From assembly GCA_964501535.1 (NCBI GenBank), contig CAZCSV010000004.1:62001-126000 (forward strand): a stretch of DNA of 64,000 bases, read 5' to 3'. A program made the translations under genes and the position numbers. The notes under the pieces are model-generated. The model did not search any database and was not told the origin of the DNA. It was given only the letters and a program-made list of their open reading frames with translations. This document shows, one piece after another, positions 32,706 to 41,466 of the stretch (its first letter is position 1; every line of letters starts with the position of its first letter). Origin of the DNA: FEN-1279 sp964501535. Lineage in GTDB: Bacteria > Bacteroidota > Ignavibacteria > Tepidaquicellales > Tepidaquicellaceae.

Positions 32706-34184
32706 ATGGACGATAAACACACCTTTAAAAGAGAACTGGGATTATTCGATTCAACAATGCTTGTTGTGGGCAGCATGATAGGTTCGGGAATATTTATAGT
32801 AAGTGCTGATATTTCACGCACGCTAAGTTCGCCCGGTTGGCTGATTTTGGCATGGGTAATAACGGGAGTGATAACGCTTGCGGCGGCGTTATGTTACGGC
32901 GAGCTTGCGGCGATGATGCCGCACGCGGGAGGTCAGTATGTATATTTGAGGGAGTCATGGAATCCACTGACGGGATTTTTATACGGCTGGACTTTATATC
33001 TTGTAATACAGACGGGTACGATAGCGGCGGTAGCTGTTGCTTTTGCGAAATACACGGGTGTTCTTATTCCGTGGTTTTCCGAGCAGCATATTTTGCTGGA
33101 GGCAGGGAGTTTTAAGATAACGGCGGCACAGTTACTTGCGATTACAAGCATTGCAGCTCTTACGTTCATAAATGCCAAGGGTGTAAAGTTAGGAAAGATT
33201 GTTCAAAACGGTTTTACGTTTACAAAATCGTCGGCTTTGATTTTATTGATTGTTCTGGGATTGGTGCTGGGAGCGGGTTCGGCAGCGATGAAAATCAATT
33301 TTTCCGATTTCTGGTCTGCATCGTGGGTGCACGTAAAGGACAACGTGATAACGTCGGTCGAGCCGCTTGCGGGATTCGGGATAATAATAGCTTTGGTTGT
33401 AGCGATGGTAGGGTCGATATTTTCGAGTGATGCATGGAACAACATAACATTTACGGCAGGTGAAGTAAAGAAGCCGAAGAGTATGATACCGCTGAGTCTT
33501 GTGCTGGGGACAGGAATTGTAACCGTATTATACATAGCAGCTAATTTCAGCTATTTGTTTATTCTGCCGATAAAAGGTAATCCGCAGGGGGCGACAGCGT
33601 TTGAGAGAGGGATACAGTTTGCTACGAGCGACAGGGTAGCAACGGGAGCGATAGAAGTTTTTCTCGGGGATTCTGCGGCAGTGATAATGGCGGTGCTGAT
33701 AATGATTTCCACGTTCGGATGCAACAACGGGTTAATATTGGCGGGAGCGCGTGTAATTTACGCGATGGCGAGAGACAATCTTTTTTTCAGGAAGAGCGGT
33801 GAGTTAAACGAGCACGGTGTTCCGGGGACGGCGTTATTTTTTCAGGCGATATGGGCGAGCGTTTTGTGTCTTTCGGGGACATATTCGGATTTACTGGATT
33901 ACGTTGTATTTGCGGTTCTTGTATTTTATATTTTAACAATTGCGGGTATTTTTAGGTTGAGAAAGAAAAGACCAGAAGCTGAGCGGCCTTACAGGACGAT
34001 AGGGTACCCTGTATTGCCGGCGTTATATATTGTAATGGCAGCAGTTATTTGCACAATACTGCTGATATACAAGCCTCAATATACCTGGCCCGGTGTGGGG
34101 ATTGTTTTACTCGGGATACCGGTATATTTTATATGGCGGAAAGTTACCGATAAGCCGCAGGAGAAATCGGGAGAAAAGACATAA
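32706..34184 (+). CDS. APC-family amino acid permease
   Basis: From the ATG at 32706 this is 492 residues with twelve expected helices. It begins FKRELGLFDSTMLVVGSMIGSGIFIV, the glycine-rich first helix of the APC superfamily that forms the substrate site, followed by LAWVITGVITLAAALCYGELAAMMP. Later landmarks are SSDAWNNITFTAGEVKKPK and the C-terminal RPYRTIGYPVLPALY. Such carriers take up or exchange amino acids with protons or antiport partners; the substrate is unknown. Upstream starts at 32682 and 32634 (TTG) are possible. It stands divergent from the enoyl-CoA hydratase. Confidence 0.9.
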   Translation: MDDKHTFKRELGLFDSTMLVVGSMIGSGIFIVSADISRTLSSPGWLILAWVITGVITLAAALCYGELAAMMPHAGGQYVYLRESWNPLTGFLYGWTLYLVIQTGTIAAVAVAFAKYTGVLIPWFSEQHILLEAGSFKITAAQLLAITSIAALTFINAKGVKLGKIVQNGFTFTKSSALILLIVLGLVLGAGSAAMKINFSDFWSASWVHVKDNVITSVEPLAGFGIIIALVVAMVGSIFSSDAWNNITFTAGEVKKPKSMIPLSLVLGTGIVTVLYIAANFSYLFILPIKGNPQGATAFERGIQFATSDRVATGAIEVFLGDSAAVIMAVLIMISTFGCNNGLILAGARVIYAMARDNLFFRKSGELNEHGVPGTALFFQAIWASVLCLSGTYSDLLDYVVFAVLVFYILTIAGIFRLRKKRPEAERPYRTIGYPVLPALYIVMAAVICTILLIYKPQYTWPGVGIVLLGIPVYFIWRKVTDKPQEKSGEKT

Positions 34185-34245
34185 ATTACGAGAAGTGATT
34201 ACGGAGTGATAATTAAAGTATTTAAAAAATTTTTAATTAATAAAA

Positions 34246-34725
34246 TTGGAAACACAAACGTTAATAAAAATTATTCAGCTTATGCTGGCTCCAGCTGTTA
34301 TGATAAACGCATGCGGATTGTTACTGCTGGGAATCAACAACAGGTATTCGTCGATGATAAGCAGGACACGTTTATTAAACGAAGAGAAAAGAAAGTACGT
34401 AATAAAGCTGGAGCACAACAACGAGCTTAATTTTTTCGAAATATCCAGACTTCAGAGCGTAAGAAAGCAGATAAGCGTATTGCAATACAGGTTGAAGCTG
34501 ATACGCGATTGTATTTTTTCGATTACGATAGGATTATTTCTTTTCATACTTACATCGCTGCTGATAGGCGTGGAGACTTTTGCCGAACTTACTTTAACCA
34601 AGTATATATTCATTACGACTTTTACTCTGGGTATGGTTTTAGTAGGCATCGGATTAATATTTCTTTTAACCGATACTTTAAAAGCATACAAAATAGTTCT
34701 TGTAGATATTAAAGCGGACGAGTAA
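34246..34725 (+). CDS. DUF2721 family membrane protein
   Basis: This is a 159-residue protein that starts with TTG at 34246; no ATG is available upstream in frame. It has one N-terminal helix (IIQLMLAPAVMINACGLLLLGI), a charged middle (NRYSSMISRTRLLNEEKR) with helical LQSVRKQISVLQYRLKLIR, and two C-terminal helices. This layout matches the DUF2721 family, whose function is unknown. It lies 23 bp before the aldo/keto reductase. Confidence 0.82.
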   Translation: METQTLIKIIQLMLAPAVMINACGLLLLGINNRYSSMISRTRLLNEEKRKYVIKLEHNNELNFFEISRLQSVRKQISVLQYRLKLIRDCIFSITIGLFLFILTSLLIGVETFAELTLTKYIFITTFTLGMVLVGIGLIFLLTDTLKAYKIVLVDIKADE

Positions 34726-34748
34726 AAAATTTTAAGGGGGATTTCTCA

Positions 34749-36185
34749 ATGGGAATTTCAAAAATAGGTTTTGGCTGTTACAGGGTTGACGACAGGGTAG
34801 AGGAACATTACAATGCCCTGCGTAAAGCAATTACGGGAGGGATAACGGTTATTGATACTTCGGCAAATTATGCTGACGGGAGGAGTGAGATTCTGGTAGG
34901 CAACGTAGTATCGGATTTGATTTCGGAGAACATAATAAAGCGGGAAGACATAACCATTGTGACTAAGGGAGGATACATCCAGGGTCAGAATTACAAATTT
35001 GCCCAGAAGAAAAAGCAGCAGGGAGCACCTTTTGATGACGTAGTAGAAATAGAGAGCGGTTTCTGGCACTGTATAAGTCCTGATTTTCTCGAAGACCAGA
35101 TAAGCAGGCAGTTATTCCGCTTAAACCAGAACGATAATTACGGGTACATAGACGCATATCTGCTTCACAATCCGGAATATTTTTTAAAGTGGGCGGAAAT
35201 CCGCGGTTACGATAATGCAAACACGATAGAGGAATATTATCTGAGGATAAAGAAGGCGTTTGAATTTTTAGAAGAGAAGGTTTCGGAGGGAAAAATAAAA
35301 TCTTACGGAGTATCTTCAAATTCTTTTCCGAGGAAGATAGATTTTTTTGATTTCACGTCGCTAGACAAGATAATTGAATGTTCTAACAATGTGAAGGCCG
35401 AAAACAATTTCAGGTATGCCGAGTTTCCGTTCAACCTGATAGAATCGGGGGCATATCTCGAGAAAAATCACATGCGAAAATCGGTTCTAGAGCGTGCGGA
35501 TGCTTACGATATAAAAACTTTGATAAACAGGCCTCTGAATGCGATAATCTCTAAAGGGTTAATAAGGCTTGCCGATTTCGAATACGAGGAGGTTTCGGAA
35601 AACAAGCTGCTCGGGCAGGTAAAGCTTGTATGCATAACGGAATACGATTTACTGAGGGAGAAATTTCAGAAATTCGTAATACCACACGAAGACGTTAAGG
35701 TAATCAAATCGCTTCTCACATTCGGGGAGAACGTAAAGGACAACGCGCTGACGTACGGGAGTTACGAGCATTTAACTGACATGATAGAGAATTATTTTTC
35801 TCCGAGGATAAATTATCTGACGGATTATTTCGAGAACAAGGTATCGGACGATTTTACGATAGGTTGTTTCAACAAGTACATAAAGGAAGTATACAAGCTG
35901 TTCAGTTACCTCAGCAATTTTTACAGGATTTTCGCCGACAAGAGAAGCAAGTTATTGCACACGATAATAAATGATTTTCTGCCTCAAAAATACCATAACA
36001 TGCCTTTATCTCAAAAGGCACTGTTGGTAACGGGTTCGGTCGAAGGGGTCGGCTGTGTGCTGGTAGGGGCGAGGCAGGAAAAGTATGTGGATGATGTTTT
36101 AAACGTGCTTAAATTCGAAAAAATAGAAAATGCGCCCGAGATACTGAAGAAAATTCGGGAGGAAATAAAAAGCATAGTTATATAA
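34749..36185 (+). CDS. Aldo/keto reductase with long C-terminal insertion
   Basis: This is a 478-residue protein, well above the usual 300-350 for the family. A strong ribosome-binding site (AAGGGGG) precedes the ATG. The catalytic tetrad is present: Asp and Tyr in VIDTSANYADG, Lys in VTKGGY, and His in AYLLHNPE. After NRPLNAI a mostly helical stretch of about 120 residues interrupts the barrel before the last segment LVTGSVEGVGCVLVGARQ, which matches the NADP-binding end of the family. It probably reduces a carbonyl with NADPH; the insert may cover the active site or mediate assembly. Substrate unknown. Confidence 0.85.
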   Translation: MGISKIGFGCYRVDDRVEEHYNALRKAITGGITVIDTSANYADGRSEILVGNVVSDLISENIIKREDITIVTKGGYIQGQNYKFAQKKKQQGAPFDDVVEIESGFWHCISPDFLEDQISRQLFRLNQNDNYGYIDAYLLHNPEYFLKWAEIRGYDNANTIEEYYLRIKKAFEFLEEKVSEGKIKSYGVSSNSFPRKIDFFDFTSLDKIIECSNNVKAENNFRYAEFPFNLIESGAYLEKNHMRKSVLERADAYDIKTLINRPLNAIISKGLIRLADFEYEEVSENKLLGQVKLVCITEYDLLREKFQKFVIPHEDVKVIKSLLTFGENVKDNALTYGSYEHLTDMIENYFSPRINYLTDYFENKVSDDFTIGCFNKYIKEVYKLFSYLSNFYRIFADKRSKLLHTIINDFLPQKYHNMPLSQKALLVTGSVEGVGCVLVGARQEKYVDDVLNVLKFEKIENAPEILKKIREEIKSIVI

Positions 36186-36213
36186 ATTTTAAACACACAA
36201 GAGAGAGCATAAA

Positions 36214-37407
36214 ATGGAGAAGCCGGAAAAAATAAAAATACTCGCGATAATATTTTTAGTGATTTTTGCAGTTATACTTATTATACTAATGCTAAATTCG
36301 GGCAAGGAGAAAGAAGCGGTAACAGAGGAGAAAGAGGCTAAGACGGAGTTGAAGCAGTTAAGTGCGGACGAGCTGAAGCGTATAATACCGAACGAGATTG
36401 ATTCGATACTTTTTCTATACGGTATCAAGCACGAATGGATAAAAAACATATCGTCGGCTACATTACCAGAGAAGCCGAAGAAAGAGAAAACGAAAAAGCC
36501 GGAAAAGCCGGAAAAGCCGGAAAAGCCGGTCAAGCCGACAACAAAGGTCCCGCCGCAGACGGAGAATCTCTGGTTTATAAAGGAGGTTACTATACCGAGG
36601 GATGTGCCGTTTGCGGAGCTTAATCTGGAGATACTGAAATTTTTAAACGGTTACAATCTTTCTTCGATATCTTTCGAGGACCCGAAGACATACAACCAGC
36701 TGTTCAACATATATTACGCATCCGATTCTTCGAAAAAAACGGTTGCGAAAATAAATTTCATTTACACCGACAAGGTGAAAAGGGAAACTGCGGATATATG
36801 CATAGTGCTGGATAACCTTGACAGCTACACACATTCACAGCTCGAGAAGCTACTGGCGACGAGCGAGAGATTTTCGGTTATGCTGCCGGACGACATAGAA
36901 AAGTTAGATTTGCAGACGATGGTAATGGAGTCGAAGAAAGATTACCTTGTAAAGGCGGAGATAGGGACGCAGGACGATATTCAGGCGGAGTTCAGGAGCG
37001 ACATGAAAGAGAAGGACTGGCGGACGAAGGTGCGGACGCTCTGTTACGAGTTCGACAAAGCGGCGGGTGTGGTTTTAAGGAATCCCAAAATGCAGCACAA
37101 ACTGGAGATGGAGCTGCTCGATGAATTTTCAAAATACCCCGTGAAAGCTTACAGGGATACGATTTTTTCCAAATACAACTCTTCGGAAAAATCACAGAAG
37201 AAGGTTACGGATTTATTCAACCTGATATTATCGAGGGCGAAGAACGGCATCACGAGCCAGATATACATAGTGAACTTCACGGACGAGGATTTTCAGAATT
37301 ATTTATCGGGTCTGCACGTGATTAAAAAACGCGGATACAAGTTTTTCACGTTCAGCGACATTATGAAGAGGCGTGCAAGGGTCGAGGCGAAAGAGCAGGC
37401 GCAGTAA
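36214..37407 (+). CDS. Membrane-anchored protein with degenerate YibQ-like (divergent polysaccharide deacetylase) domain
   Basis: This 397-residue protein has one N-terminal helix (LAIIFLVIFAVILIILML) and a linker with repeated KPE (KKPEKPEKPEKPVKP), encoded by four 9-bp units. The rest faces the periplasm. Segments ADICIVLDNLDSY, FSVMLPDD, AGVVLRNPKM, and the ending IYIVNFTDEDFQNYL...FFTFSDIM follow the order of the DUF610/YibQ divergent deacetylase family. The usual NNHMGS-like metal-site motif appears lost (VVLRNPKMQ). It is therefore probably non-catalytic, or the similarity is only structural. The assignment is by eye and tentative. Confidence 0.5.
   Translation: MEKPEKIKILAIIFLVIFAVILIILMLNSGKEKEAVTEEKEAKTELKQLSADELKRIIPNEIDSILFLYGIKHEWIKNISSATLPEKPKKEKTKKPEKPEKPEKPVKPTTKVPPQTENLWFIKEVTIPRDVPFAELNLEILKFLNGYNLSSISFEDPKTYNQLFNIYYASDSSKKTVAKINFIYTDKVKRETADICIVLDNLDSYTHSQLEKLLATSERFSVMLPDDIEKLDLQTMVMESKKDYLVKAEIGTQDDIQAEFRSDMKEKDWRTKVRTLCYEFDKAAGVVLRNPKMQHKLEMELLDEFSKYPVKAYRDTIFSKYNSSEKSQKKVTDLFNLILSRAKNGITSQIYIVNFTDEDFQNYLSGLHVIKKRGYKFFTFSDIMKRRARVEAKEQAQ
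36494..36529 (+). repeat. Four tandem 9-bp units in coding sequence
   Basis: The unit AAAAGCCGG is repeated four times without change at 36494-36502, 36503-36511, 36512-36520 and 36521-36529, encoding Lys-Pro-Glu repeats in the linker of the YibQ-like protein. A fifth, changed copy follows. Because the unit is a multiple of three, slippage would alter linker length without breaking the frame. Confidence 0.9.
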
Positions 37408-37454
37408 TAAGTAAACGGATTATAATTTTTTAATATATCGAATCTTAAAATCAT

Positions 37455-37904
37455 ATGAACATAAACGAGAATTGGATGAAGTTCGCCTACAGGGAGGCGG
37501 AGAAAGCGTTTGAAGAGGGCGAAACGCCGACAGGGTGCGTAATAGTTTTCGGGAATAAGATAATTGCAAAGTCGCACAATCAGGTGGAGACGCTGAAAGA
37601 CCCGACCGCACACGCGGAGATACTTGCGATTACATCCGCTTCGGCGCATCTGGATTCAAAGGTTTTGAAGGGGTGTTCGATGTACGTGACGCTGGAGCCG
37701 TGCGCAATGTGTGCGGGTGCGATAGTGCTTTCCAAGTTAGAGAATTTATTTTTCGGTGCTTTCGACCCCAAAGCCGGCGCCTGCGGAAGCGTAATAAATA
37801 TTACAAACAATAAATCACTTAATCATAAAGCAAACGTTTTCGGCGGTGTGCTCGATAAAGAATGTGGCGGACTGCTGAAGAGTTTTTTTAAGGGGAAGAG
37901 GTGA
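37455..37904 (+). CDS. tadA: tRNA-specific adenosine deaminase
   Basis: This is a 149-residue zinc enzyme of the cytidine/deoxycytidylate deaminase fold. Zinc and catalytic residues are visible: THAEILA-type motif (TAHAEILAI, His and catalytic Glu) and EPCAMCAGAI (two cysteines), followed by FGAFDPKAGACGS, the segment that marks TadA. It converts A34 to inosine in tRNA-Arg(ACG). Length matches the family (about 150-170). It lies in a plus-strand run but has no functional link to its neighbours. Confidence 0.93.
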   Translation: MNINENWMKFAYREAEKAFEEGETPTGCVIVFGNKIIAKSHNQVETLKDPTAHAEILAITSASAHLDSKVLKGCSMYVTLEPCAMCAGAIVLSKLENLFFGAFDPKAGACGSVINITNNKSLNHKANVFGGVLDKECGGLLKSFFKGKR

Positions 37905-37907
37905 GAT

Positions 37908-39131
37908 GTGAAAAAGTCAATTCTGACAATACTGATAATTCATTTTTCACTTCTCACAGCGAACGCGCAGTGGGAAATTATTAATAATCAAATCACCGAC
38001 CCTGTTTCATCATTTGCAAGTTATGGGAACATATTATATGCCGCAGTTGGAGGGGACGGAATATATAAAACTACAAATACGGGAATTAACTGGTCTTTGC
38101 TTAATAACGGTATAAATACTCAACAGTATAACGCAATTGCTGTAAAGGATTCGATTATGTTTATCGCCTCAGATCAAGGATTATTCAGAACAACTGATTA
38201 TGGTAATACCTGGGATTCTTTACATACTATACAAGGTTCTGCTCTTTGTGTAATTATTGTTGACAATTTCGTATACGTAGGAATGTTAAACGGTATACAT
38301 CGTTCTACGAACTGGGGTAATGATTGGGTTAATATAAATGAGGGTTTACCATTTCATAAAACATGTATTTCTTTGACTTTTTACAACAGTATTATATTTG
38401 CAGGTATATATGACCTTCCATATCTTAAAATATTCAAATCGACAAACTACGGAGAAAACTTGATATATATAAGTCAGGATATTCAATCTAATGGTTCTCC
38501 GTATTCATTATTTGCACACGAAAATTTGATATTATGCGGCACTGCATGGGGAGTATATAAATCAACTAACGGAGGAACTAATTGGGGACTAATTCCCGGT
38601 ATACCAGCAAATATCGGATTGTTCGGATTTACCTCGGTTGGAACGAAATACATATTCATCAGTGCGTGGGAACATGGTGTTTTTGTTTCCAATGATTCCG
38701 GGCAAACTTTTTCACAGAGGAATGAAGGTTTGCAAAGCATATGTTGCACGGCATTATTCAGATTTAATGATTTCCTTTTTTTAAGTACAAATTGGTTCCC
38801 GGCGATATACAGGAGGCCGGTAATCGAGGTAATAAGAATAAGAAAGATAAGTTCTGAAATCCCTGAAAGCTATAAGCTATATCAGAATTATCCCAACCCG
38901 TTTAACTCACATACTATTATAAAATTTCAGATTAAAGATTCAAGATTTGTAGCATTAAAAATTCATGACGTCTCGGGAAAAGAAATCACGACACTGGTGA
39001 GCGAAAAGAAATCTGCGGGAATTTATGAAGTGAATTTTGATGCGGGGAATTTATCAAGCGGAATATACTTTTGCAGTTTATATTCGGACGGGAAGATAAT
39101 AGATACAAAGAAACTGATATTGGTAAAGTAG
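37908..39131 (+). CDS. Secreted Asp-box propeller protein with T9SS sorting domain
   Basis: This is a 407-residue protein starting at GTG 37908, four bases after the tadA stop, with AAGGGGAAGAGG in front. A signal peptide (ILTILIIHFSLLTANAQ) is followed by about six repeats with an Asp-box-like core (TTNTGINWS, TTDYGNTWD, STNWGNDWV, STNGGTNWG, SNDSGQTFS) that should form a beta-propeller. The last 85 residues are a type A T9SS C-terminal domain (LYQNYPNPFNSHTIIKF ... GIYFCSLYSDGK ... LILVK). It is exported and probably attached to the cell surface. It is a shorter paralogue of the 51721-53778 protein. Base use looks more AT-rich than in tadA. Confidence 0.85.
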   Translation: MKKSILTILIIHFSLLTANAQWEIINNQITDPVSSFASYGNILYAAVGGDGIYKTTNTGINWSLLNNGINTQQYNAIAVKDSIMFIASDQGLFRTTDYGNTWDSLHTIQGSALCVIIVDNFVYVGMLNGIHRSTNWGNDWVNINEGLPFHKTCISLTFYNSIIFAGIYDLPYLKIFKSTNYGENLIYISQDIQSNGSPYSLFAHENLILCGTAWGVYKSTNGGTNWGLIPGIPANIGLFGFTSVGTKYIFISAWEHGVFVSNDSGQTFSQRNEGLQSICCTALFRFNDFLFLSTNWFPAIYRRPVIEVIRIRKISSEIPESYKLYQNYPNPFNSHTIIKFQIKDSRFVALKIHDVSGKEITTLVSEKKSAGIYEVNFDAGNLSSGIYFCSLYSDGKIIDTKKLILVK

Positions 39132-39137
39132 AGCAGG

Positions 39138-40079
39138 TTAATTTTTTATTAAGCTTTTCTGATACAAATACATACCATTCTTAAATACTCTTACGCAATA
39201 GATACCTTTTTTAAGAAAGTCAGTGCGGATGAAAAAACTGTGTTCGCCTTTTTCGAATATTCCCGCAGTGAGTTCGGCTGATTTGAATCCGAGTGGTGTA
39301 ACGAATTCGACTTTTATTAAATCGAGATTATCGGTTACAAAATTGATTTCCAGTCCGTTGGAAAAATTTTCTGCGTACAGATTATCGGCATAGGGTTTCA
39401 GGACATTGATATTCTCGGATAATTTTTTATTCAGCGAGTCAGAGAGATTCGATATACCGGAATTTTTATTCAGGTACCAGAGAGTTTCGTCCTGCAGGTG
39501 TATATGATTATTTCCTTTCCCTCCGTGCTCGAGGAAGCGGATTCCGAGAGCGGGATTGTATTTTTGTATAACGCTTCTATCGGAGCGTGTATAATAGCTA
39601 AGGTCGGCGGCAATACCGATCATATGGGGAGAATCTTCGACGGTCGACCATCCGCGTTTTTTATATTTCAGCTGTTCCTCTGTTGTCCGCATTGCATCGG
39701 ATATGCGGGGAAGGTATTTAACCTTATTCAGCAGGAAGAGAAATTTAATTACGAAATCGGGATGTAGATAAGGAATAACATTATATTTCATATTTAAAAA
39801 AGCAAAGCGGAAGTTCATCAGGAAAAAATCTTTATATCCGGCATAAATAAAATTTTCGCCGGAAAGAGTTACGCACTTTGTTTTGTCCGAGAGTACGAAG
39901 CAGAACCCGGATGATTTGTTTTCATTTATTTTCAGGTATGCGCAGTGAAAGTCCGTATCCGAAAACGATATGAAGTTTTTTTCCGGGACGGGATACGGGA
40001 ACGAGGTTTTTTGTGCGTATGAGTTTAAAAATAAAAAGAAGGAGAGAGCGGGCAGGAGGAGGAATTTACAGCTCATCAA
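39138..40079 (-). CDS. Secreted M15-like metallopeptidase (putative D-Ala-D-Ala carboxypeptidase type)
   Basis: This is a 313-residue protein with a signal peptide (LLLPALSFFLFLNSYAQ). The central part has the M15 zinc pattern: DSPHMIGIAADLSYY (His and Asp of the SxHxxGxAxD motif) and GNNHIHLQ (last zinc His). MRTTEEQLKYKKRGWS precedes it as in related proteins. The last 100 residues form an extra beta-like domain. A role in peptidoglycan trimming is plausible. It overlaps the HPr gene by 14 bp (11 if Met2 is the start), so it is the third gene of an operon with polyprenyl synthase and HPr. Confidence 0.7.
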   Translation of the reverse strand: MMSCKFLLLPALSFFLFLNSYAQKTSFPYPVPEKNFISFSDTDFHCAYLKINENKSSGFCFVLSDKTKCVTLSGENFIYAGYKDFFLMNFRFAFLNMKYNVIPYLHPDFVIKFLFLLNKVKYLPRISDAMRTTEEQLKYKKRGWSTVEDSPHMIGIAADLSYYTRSDRSVIQKYNPALGIRFLEHGGKGNNHIHLQDETLWYLNKNSGISNLSDSLNKKLSENINVLKPYADNLYAENFSNGLEINFVTDNLDLIKVEFVTPLGFKSAELTAGIFEKGEHSFFIRTDFLKKGIYCVRVFKNGMYLYQKSLIKN

Positions 40080-40332
40080 ATCCCCTTTCGAAGAAGTCGG
40101 TCATTTCCTTTGCGAGCAGTTCTTCGTCGGGACCGTCGAATTTCAGCATAAGTTTCGAGCCCTGTTCAGCGGCGAGCGTCATCACGCCGATGATGCTTTT
40201 TCCGTTTACCTCGAAGTTATCCTTCGACAGAAAAAATTCCGCTTTATATTTGGCGGCGATTTTCACTATGGCAGAGGCAGGGCGGGTATGCATTCCTGCT
40301 TTATTTATTATGGTAACTTCCCTTGTTATCAT
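40066..40332 (-). CDS. HPr family phosphocarrier protein
   Basis: This 88-residue protein matches HPr in length. The active His15 lies in GMHTRPASA and the regulatory Ser46 in NGKSIIGVMTLAA, so both enzyme-I-type phosphotransfer and HPr-kinase control are possible. No PTS enzyme I, sugar permease or HPr kinase gene is in the window. Its ATG directly follows the stop of the polyprenyl synthase gene (TAAATG), and it overlaps the M15-like gene downstream. In such bacteria HPr often serves regulation rather than sugar uptake; that is inference. Confidence 0.92.
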   Translation of the reverse strand: MITREVTIINKAGMHTRPASAIVKIAAKYKAEFFLSKDNFEVNGKSIIGVMTLAAEQGSKLMLKFDGPDEELLAKEMTDFFERGFDEL

Positions 40333-41319
40333 TTACATATTCCTGTTTAGAAGCATATAAGAAAATCCCGAAAGCATAAATCTTGCATTTTTATTCTTAA
40401 TTTTATTCAGATAGCCGTTTGCCCTTGCGGTATATTTTTCTATTTCGTTACCGGCGAAATCGATGATGCCGTATTTTTCGTAAATTTTTTTCACGGCAAG
40501 GATGTCGCTTTCTTTCTTCAGACCTTTATTAGCAATCACAGATTCGAGCAGAGCTTTATCTTTTTTGTCTTTAACGATTTCGAGTCCTTTCAGAAGCAGG
40601 TATGTTTTTTTTCCTTCGCGGATATCGCCTCCGATTTTCTTTCCGAATTTTTTTTCATCGGCGAATATATCGAGCAGGTCGTCCTGAATCTGAAATGCGA
40701 GGCCGAGGTTGACGGCATAGTTTTCCACGGCATCGAGGAGTGATTTATTTCTGTTTCCAATCAACACGCCGATTTTAGCGCAGCAGACGAGGAGCTGGGA
40801 TGTTTTTTTATTTATCATCATAATATATTCACCGAGAGAAACTTTTTTCTTTGTTTCGAACTCCTTGTCATAGCTTTGACCTTCGCAGACTTCAATTATT
40901 CCGTTCGTAAATACTTCTGCTATTTCACCGATTCGGGGGGAGTTTGTTTTCAGGAGCGAATCATACGCGAGTCCGAGTAAAGCGTCGCCTGCGAGTATGG
41001 CGGTATCCCTGTCCCATTTCTTATGTATGGTTTCCCTACCGCGTCTTGTATCGGCATTATCCATAATATCGTCGTGAATCAGAGTAAAGTTATGGAGTGT
41101 TTCCACTGCGAGAGCGGCGCTGAGAGCATCTTTTGCTTTTCCTTCTGCTGCTTCACAGCAGAGCATAAGGAGTACGGGTCTGATTCTTTTCCCGCCGCCC
41201 GAGAGGATATATCTCAGCGGGTCGTAGATCCCCGAGGGGAATTTTTTAAGTATAAAGCTATTCAGATTTTTATCGATAAGGGATTTATATTTAGAATACC
41301 TGTTTCCGAAATTAATCAT
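40333..41319 (-). CDS. Polyprenyl diphosphate synthase (trans-isoprenyl family)
   Basis: This is a 328-residue enzyme that condenses isopentenyl diphosphate onto an allylic diphosphate. The first Asp-rich motif is LIHDDIMD followed by NADTRRGRETIHKKW, and the second is FQIQDDLLDIF with GDIREGKKTY after it. GGGKRIRPVLL at about residues 37-47 is the substrate-binding segment. Chain length (farnesyl, geranylgeranyl or longer) cannot be fixed by eye. The product could feed menaquinone side chains or undecaprenyl carriers. It is first in an operon with HPr and an M15-like peptidase. Confidence 0.92.
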   Translation of the reverse strand: MINFGNRYSKYKSLIDKNLNSFILKKFPSGIYDPLRYILSGGGKRIRPVLLMLCCEAAEGKAKDALSAALAVETLHNFTLIHDDIMDNADTRRGRETIHKKWDRDTAILAGDALLGLAYDSLLKTNSPRIGEIAEVFTNGIIEVCEGQSYDKEFETKKKVSLGEYIMMINKKTSQLLVCCAKIGVLIGNRNKSLLDAVENYAVNLGLAFQIQDDLLDIFADEKKFGKKIGGDIREGKKTYLLLKGLEIVKDKKDKALLESVIANKGLKKESDILAVKKIYEKYGIIDFAGNEIEKYTARANGYLNKIKNKNARFMLSGFSYMLLNRNM

Positions 41320-41466
41320 TAATAAACTTTTTTTATTTATTAAAAATAATTAATTTAAACTTCTTAAGTAATTCAAAGATTTAAGTATTTTCGGGAGTCC
41401 CGCGTATCGGGTAAAAGCTTCCGGAGAAGCGGCAAAAAATTTTTACAAAAAGCAAACAACCAAAAC

